From Acidilobaceae archaeon (GTDB lineage Archaea; Thermoproteota; Thermoprotei_A; Sulfolobales; Acidilobaceae), in contig JALURD010000129.1 in the NCBI GenBank assembly GCA_027057815.1, positions 2,571 through 11,893 on the forward strand: 9,323 nt of DNA. The letters are read 5' to 3'. Below, piece after piece: positions 6,182 to 9,323 of this stretch. A program made the translations under genes and the position numbers. Numbering within the stretch: the first letter of the stretch is position 1; each line of letters starts with the position of its first letter. The notes under the pieces were generated by a model, which searched no databases, was not told where the DNA came from, and saw nothing but the letters and a program-made list of their open reading frames with translations.

Positions 6182-7396
6182 TTACTTCAGAAGCTTTTTG
6201 AGGTACTCCTCCCTTATGGTCTCAGCTAGGCCCGGGGGGATGCCGCCGTTGGACGCAGCTTTCTTGAATGCAGTGTAGAGGGGGTGGAGGAGTCTTCTGT
6301 AGAAGGATCGAAGCTCGGCTCTCACTCTCTCTACGTCCACTCCGAGTCTTGAAGCTAGTTTAGACGCCTCCATGTTGGCTAGGGCCTCGGCGTAGGCGTT
6401 CAAGGCCTCTAGGGCTGGCGAGAAGGCGCGCCACCTGAGCTTGGCTAGCAGCTTCGAGAGCTCCTCCTCCACAATAGCCTCAGCCTCGGGGATGTGTCTA
6501 GCCCTTCGCCTCACAGCCTCTCTGACTATCTCCTCAACCTCCTCCATGCCATAAGCATCCTTGACTGCTTTAGGCAGGGATATGTCAATGATGACCTGGC
6601 TCCTGCCAGAGAGCCATGAGAGGTCTGGGGCTCCGGAGACTGCTACTATAATGGCGTCGTAGTGGTTCCCGATGGACTCGGGGGACAGAGATGTAGCCGT
6701 TGCTGACAGGCACTGGGATGCCAGGCGAGCAGCTGCTTCAAGCCTTCTGCCCGCCACAGTCACCCTCTTAGGCGAGTACTTACTACAGAGGTAGGCCACT
6801 ACTCCCTCAGCAGCCTCACCAGTACCAACCACTAGCACGTCAGCACCGTCGAGACCCCCTAGGAGTCTCGATGCGAGTTCCACCGCGGCTGTGGAGTAGC
6901 TGGCTGTGCCCTCCGAAAGGCCCGTCTCTTCCCTAACCCTCTTACCAGCCAGCAGGGCGGCGTGGAAGACCTCGTCGAGTAGCGGGGTAGTATACCCTGC
7001 CTCCCTAGCCTGTCGCCACGCCCTCCTTACTTGGCCCAGTATCTCGGGTTCCCCAAGTATGGCTGACTCCAGGCCAGCAGCTATCCTCAGTATCCTCCTA
7101 GCTGCCTCCACGCCTCTGGAAATCCTAAACTCACTTGCAAAGCGTCCCACGACTTGTCTGATACCGTCTAGAGCATCATTTTCATCGCCATCCACGTATA
7201 CTTCGAAACGGTTACACGTAGCCAGAACTACAACACCCGACACCTTAGGATATACCGCCTCATAGACTCTAGACTCAAGGCCTTGGAGCTTTGACACGAC
7301 TTGAAGTCCGGCATCCTTATGGCTTACGTATAGTGCTCTCAGCTGAGACAGCGTATCATCTTCGAGTGCCGATCGTTCCGCCCCCCGGGCCTGCAA
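6182..7396 (-). CDS. hemA: Glutamyl-tRNA reductase
   Basis: HemA reduces glutamyl-tRNA(Glu) with NADPH to glutamate-1-semialdehyde, the first committed tetrapyrrole step in the C5 pathway. The 404-residue protein has the expected three parts. The catalytic domain holds YVSHKDAG (23-30) and VVLATCNRFEVY with nucleophile Cys61, followed by AAGLESAILGEPEILGQVR (106-124). A Rossmann domain has VLVVGTGEAAEGVV (187-200) and IIDISLPK (269-276). A C-terminal helical dimerisation domain follows. The residue usually His just before the AAGL(E/D)S motif (E. coli His99) appears to be Arg101. The start is TTG 7396-7394; an in-frame TGA lies immediately upstream, so no longer form is possible, and GGTG lies 7 nt before it. 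It is the first gene of the operon, preceded by a promoter-like region. Confidence 0.96.
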   Translation of the reverse strand: MQARGAERSALEDDTLSQLRALYVSHKDAGLQVVSKLQGLESRVYEAVYPKVSGVVVLATCNRFEVYVDGDENDALDGIRQVVGRFASEFRISRGVEAARRILRIAAGLESAILGEPEILGQVRRAWRQAREAGYTTPLLDEVFHAALLAGKRVREETGLSEGTASYSTAAVELASRLLGGLDGADVLVVGTGEAAEGVVAYLCSKYSPKRVTVAGRRLEAAARLASQCLSATATSLSPESIGNHYDAIIVAVSGAPDLSWLSGRSQVIIDISLPKAVKDAYGMEEVEEIVREAVRRRARHIPEAEAIVEEELSKLLAKLRWRAFSPALEALNAYAEALANMEASKLASRLGVDVERVRAELRSFYRRLLHPLYTAFKKAASNGGIPPGLAETIREEYLKKLLK

Positions 7397-7470
7397 TCAA
7401 ATACACCAATGAACAAGGCCGGTGGGACGTTTTTTGTGGAGAGGCTCGGTTTAGCATATGTAAAAGCAGG

Positions 7471-7494
7471 TATACGTATAGCCGGATATATATC
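7471..7494 (-). promoter_or_regulatory. Promoter region of the hem operon with two 10-bp perfect palindromes
   Basis: In the 106-bp gap between the osmC-like stop and the hemA TTG lie two perfect 10-bp palindromes, GATATATATC (7485-7494) and TATACGTATA (7471-7480), with centres 14 bp apart. Either could be the TATA box. Starts about 26 bp leftward would lie near 7463 or 7449, giving leaders of roughly 50-70 nt. The one not used as TATA would sit close to the start site, where an archaeal repressor commonly acts. This is inferred from sequence only. Confidence 0.45.
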
Positions 7495-7502
7495 ACAGCT
7501 TC

Positions 7503-7916
7503 TTAAGCGGCGTTGACTTCATCCACTAGCTTAGCTCCAGCCCTCTCCAGGGTTTTGTAGACAGGGCAATACCTCTTGACTAGCTCAACTATTCTCCTTG
7601 CCGTCCTTTCATCCATGCCCTCAACGATGTATACAATCCTTGCGCTCTTGACACCCACTCCCAGCTCGAACTCCATTTCGGCCTCAACGGTTACCCCCTT
7701 ATACTTTGCCTCAAGCTTAGAGGCTATCATATCAAACATTATGGCCTCACAGGAGGAGAGGGCAGCCGAGATAAGCGAGAGAGGGTTGGGGTCGCCCTCC
7801 TCCATCTCGCTGAAGACGCTCAATTCGAGGCCTCCTGGAAGCCTTAAGAGAGCCCCAGCCTTCCCAGGCTCCTTCCTCGCAACAGCCTTCACGGGCTTCA
7901 ATTCCACCTGCTCCAT
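7503..7916 (-). CDS. OsmC/Ohr-family thiol peroxidase-like protein
   Basis: The 137-residue protein shows the OsmC-family pattern: GDPNPLSLISAALSSCEAIMFDMIASK (split around 41-67) with the first Cys at 56 at the start of the long central helix, and RYCPVYKTL with the second Cys at 117. Glu39/Glu40 precede the GDPNP turn. In Ohr and OsmC such a Cys pair reduces organic or inorganic hydroperoxides in the cytosol, so a peroxide-defence role is likely. Many archaeal members are less well characterised, and the exact substrate cannot be read here. The start is ATG 7916-7914 with GGGTGG just upstream. The gene is co-directional with the hem operon but 106 bp from it with a promoter-like region between, so probably transcribed separately. 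It diverges from mpgS. Confidence 0.85.
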   Translation of the reverse strand: MEQVELKPVKAVARKEPGKAGALLRLPGGLELSVFSEMEEGDPNPLSLISAALSSCEAIMFDMIASKLEAKYKGVTVEAEMEFELGVGVKSARIVYIVEGMDERTARRIVELVKRYCPVYKTLERAGAKLVDEVNAA

Positions 7917-7975
7917 ATCATCCCACCCGACGCTGCTCCTGGTAGAAGAGGAAAGCGGCCCCTAGGACAAATATT

Positions 7976-8006
7976 GTATTAATACTTGCCGTTCCATCTT
8001 TTTATC
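7976..8006 (-). promoter_or_regulatory. Candidate promoter(s) of the OsmC-like gene
   Basis: Two TATA-like sites face left. GATAAAAAG, near 7998-8006 on the minus strand, would start transcription near 7976. GTATTAATAC, a perfect 10-bp palindrome at 7976-7985, would start it near 7954, about 38 nt before the ATG. They cannot be ranked from sequence. Confidence 0.4.
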
Positions 8007-8038
8007 GGTTAAAAGGTCGAGGTTTACCGATTCGACCT
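8004..8038. repeat. Interleaved inverted repeats in the osmC-mpgS divergent region
   Basis: Two inverted repeats alternate. ATCGGTTAAA (8004-8013) pairs with TTTACCGAT (8023-8031), nine pairs with one bulged T. AGGTCGA (8014-8020) pairs exactly with TCGACCT (8032-8038). The same stretch can also be read as an imperfect direct repeat, GGTTAAAAGGTCGA (8007-8020) and GGTTTACCGATTCGA (8021-8035). It lies upstream of the likely mpgS TATA box and next to the osmC TATA candidates. A shared operator for the divergent pair is plausible. Confidence 0.45.
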
Positions 8039-8063
8039 GAATGGTGTTTGCTGGCTGGCTGAT

Positions 8064-8085
8064 GAATAATTATTCCCTGTCAGGG
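8064..8085 (+). promoter_or_regulatory. mpgS TATA palindrome with adjoining CCCTGTCAGGG operator-like element
   Basis: GAATAATTATTC (8064-8075) is a perfect 12-bp palindrome at a good TATA position. Transcription would begin about 26 bp on, near 8096, leaving a leader of about 12 nt that contains GGGGTG (8097-8102), 5 nt before the GTG start. Directly abutting it, CCCTGTCAGGG (8075-8085) is an 11-bp dyad with a single central base, placed between TATA box and start site. In archaea this is a typical place for a repressor to block RNA polymerase recruitment. Confidence 0.5.
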
Positions 8086-8107
8086 CTTCTACTGCTGGGG
8101 TGCTAGC

Positions 8108-9283
8108 GTGCTCTGGGAGTTTCCAGTTAAAGTTGAGGACTACGGAGCAGTCAGGATCTACGACGTGGTTAGGGTGCTTGAAGTCGATGGAACGGGTTAC
8201 AGAGGAGGGCCTCGAGGGGTTGTGTGGCTAGACAGCCAGACCGTGGAAGACACAGCATACAGGACGGGCATAGTCATACCTGTAAAGGATGAGGACTTGC
8301 TAACTTTAGAGAACGTCATAGCGGCCATTCCCCATGCAAGCACTGTTATCCTGGCATCAGCCAGCAGCCGGAAACCCGTGGACAAGTATGCAAGAGAGGT
8401 CGAGGTTGCAAAAGCGATACATGCTGCAACGGGTAGGAGGGTTGTGGTATTCCATCAAAGGGATCCCGCGTGGGGCGAGGCGTTGAGAGGTACACCGCTG
8501 GAGCCCCTCCTTGACGAGGAGGGCCTCGTTAGGAAGGGGAAAGGGGAGGGGATGATACTGGGTGTTATAGCTGCCGCGGCTTTGGGACTGGACTATGTCG
8601 GCTTTGTCGACAGTGATAACTACGTTCCAGGGGCGGTGCATGAGTATGCTTTAGCGTACTATACGGCCTTCACATTAGCATCCTCCAACAGTCATGTCAT
8701 GGTGAGGATCAAGTGGCCCTTCAAGGCGAAGCTTGAAACTAGGGAGATTTACCTCAGGAAGAGGGGGAGGGTCTCCCAGCACACGAACACTATACTCAAC
8801 TACGCGCTGTCGCTGAACAAGAAGATCGAGACAGAGATAATTCATACGGCAAACAGTGGAGAGCATGCTATGGACATCAAGACAGCGTTGAGCATGGAAT
8901 GGGCTGGGGGGTTCGCGGTGGAGAGCTACCAGCTTGTCTTCCTCTTCGAAAAGTGCTGGCTGGGCCTCCAGAGTGGGGTATGCCCCCTAGCCCCGCCTGG
9001 CATTAGGGTTTACCAGGTGGAGACTAGGAACCCGCACATACACGCCGAGAGGGGAGACGAGCACATAGCGGAAATGGTTGCCACTAGCATGGGTACGATT
9101 TACTATTCAAAGCTCGCTGGCCCAGAAGTTAGAGAGCGGATACGCGACCTACTCAAGAGCTATGGTCTAAGCGAGGAGCCGCCAAGACCAAGGGTCTACC
9201 CGCCCCCAGGAAGCGCGGACCCGTCTAAGGTCTTCTCGAGCTTCGTGGCGGCAAGCAAAGACGCGGTGATACTGGGCGAGTAA
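8108..9283 (+). CDS. mpgS: Mannosyl-3-phosphoglycerate synthase (GT55)
   Basis: MpgS transfers mannose from GDP-mannose to 3-phosphoglycerate. A phosphatase (MpgP) then yields mannosylglycerate, a compatible solute made by thermophiles under salt or heat stress. The 391-residue length matches the family. Motifs in order: MLWEFPVKVEDYGAVRIYDV at the N-terminus, IVIPVKDED (55-63), IPHASTVILASASSR (74-88), HQRDP (116-120), KGKGEGMILG (143-152), YVGFVDSDNYVPGAVHEY (163-180) with the Asp168-x-Asp170 metal/nucleotide motif, NSGEHAM (249-255) and ETRNPHIHAERGDEH (305-319) with His residues suited to metal binding. The start is GTG 8108 with GGGGTG 5 nt upstream. This is a retaining GT-A enzyme and should be cytosolic; no membrane segment is seen. 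The partner mpgP is not visible and could lie beyond the right edge. Confidence 0.94.
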   Translation: MLWEFPVKVEDYGAVRIYDVVRVLEVDGTGYRGGPRGVVWLDSQTVEDTAYRTGIVIPVKDEDLLTLENVIAAIPHASTVILASASSRKPVDKYAREVEVAKAIHAATGRRVVVFHQRDPAWGEALRGTPLEPLLDEEGLVRKGKGEGMILGVIAAAALGLDYVGFVDSDNYVPGAVHEYALAYYTAFTLASSNSHVMVRIKWPFKAKLETREIYLRKRGRVSQHTNTILNYALSLNKKIETEIIHTANSGEHAMDIKTALSMEWAGGFAVESYQLVFLFEKCWLGLQSGVCPLAPPGIRVYQVETRNPHIHAERGDEHIAEMVATSMGTIYYSKLAGPEVRERIRDLLKSYGLSEEPPRPRVYPPPGSADPSKVFSSFVAASKDAVILGE

Positions 9284-9302
9284 ACCTAGAGTCCCTAGAA
9301 GA

Positions 9303-9317
9303 GCGGTGCCTCACCGC
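9303..9317. other. Short hairpin after mpgS
   Basis: GCGGTG-CCT-CACCGC is a perfect 6-bp inverted repeat with a 3-base loop, 19 bp after the mpgS stop. No T-run follows within the few bases left, so it cannot be called a terminator. It may belong to whatever begins beyond the window. Confidence 0.3.
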
Positions 9318-9323
9318 GTAGTA

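Noticed and set aside
8004..8038. H-type RNA pseudoknot riboswitch before mpgS
   Set aside because: The arm order fits a pseudoknot, but the crossing loops would be 0 nt long, which is sterically impossible with full stems. The element also probably lies upstream of the mpgS start site. DNA operator or alternative hairpins fit better.
8357..8866. Minus-strand frames inside mpgS
   Set aside because: Antisense to the conserved GT55 core, with no similarity I recognise.
9303..9323. Beginning of a tRNA or a terminator after mpgS
   Set aside because: Only a 6-bp hairpin and a few bases remain; there is no T-run and no further tRNA arms can be checked.
1..9323. CRISPR array, insertion sequence, toxin-antitoxin or defence system
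   Set aside because: No regularly spaced repeats, transposase motifs, terminal inverted repeats or small paired genes were found. The window is mostly conserved metabolism with uniform codon use.

Overview
The window looks like a chromosomal stretch of a hyperthermophilic crenarchaeon, probably of the Desulfurococcales/Aeropyrum kind. The grounds are: heavy use of AGG/AGA for Arg and ATA for Ile; GTG and TTG starts on most genes; tight leftward gene packing; Shine-Dalgarno (SD) sites of the GGAGGTGAT type; archaeal TATA-like boxes; an AbrB-PhoU fusion protein; and a GT55 mannosyl-3-phosphoglycerate synthase. The organism call is inference, made without any database search.

Layout, left to right. 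(1) 1-295, minus: the N-terminal 98 codons of a small protein that runs off the left edge. It resembles the short sirohydrochlorin chelatases (CbiX-S/SirB type). (2) 359-1345, minus: an AbrB/SpoVT-type DNA-binding domain followed by a PhoU-like helical region, with its own TATA box. (3) 1488-7396, minus: a six-gene tetrapyrrole operon, transcribed hemA, hemB, hemL, hemC, cobA, hemD, with junctions ranging from a 14-bp gap to a 34-bp overlap. (4) 7503-7916, minus: an OsmC/Ohr-family thiol protein. (5) 7917-8107: a divergent intergenic region rich in palindromes. (6) 8108-9283, plus: mannosyl-3-phosphoglycerate synthase, the only confident rightward gene.

How the genes work together. HemA reduces Glu-tRNA to glutamate-1-semialdehyde. 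HemL isomerises that to 5-aminolevulinate, and HemB condenses two of these to porphobilinogen. HemC makes hydroxymethylbilane and HemD closes it to uroporphyrinogen III. CobA then methylates uroporphyrinogen III to precorrin-2, the entry to siroheme, cobalamin and the archaeal siroheme-dependent (Ahb) heme route. The chelatase-like gene at the left edge, two genes downstream of hemD, would fit the later metal-insertion step. No precorrin-2 dehydrogenase, AhbA/B/C/D, HemE or ferrochelatase (HemH) gene is visible.

Most of the window is conserved core metabolism. The points worth a second look are the compact chelatase candidate, a His-to-Arg change in HemA at a usually conserved position, and the layered palindromes in the mpgS/osmC divergent promoter region. 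I found no mobile element, CRISPR array, tRNA or rRNA, and no convincing new multi-gene system. No gene-free stretch exceeds 300 bases.
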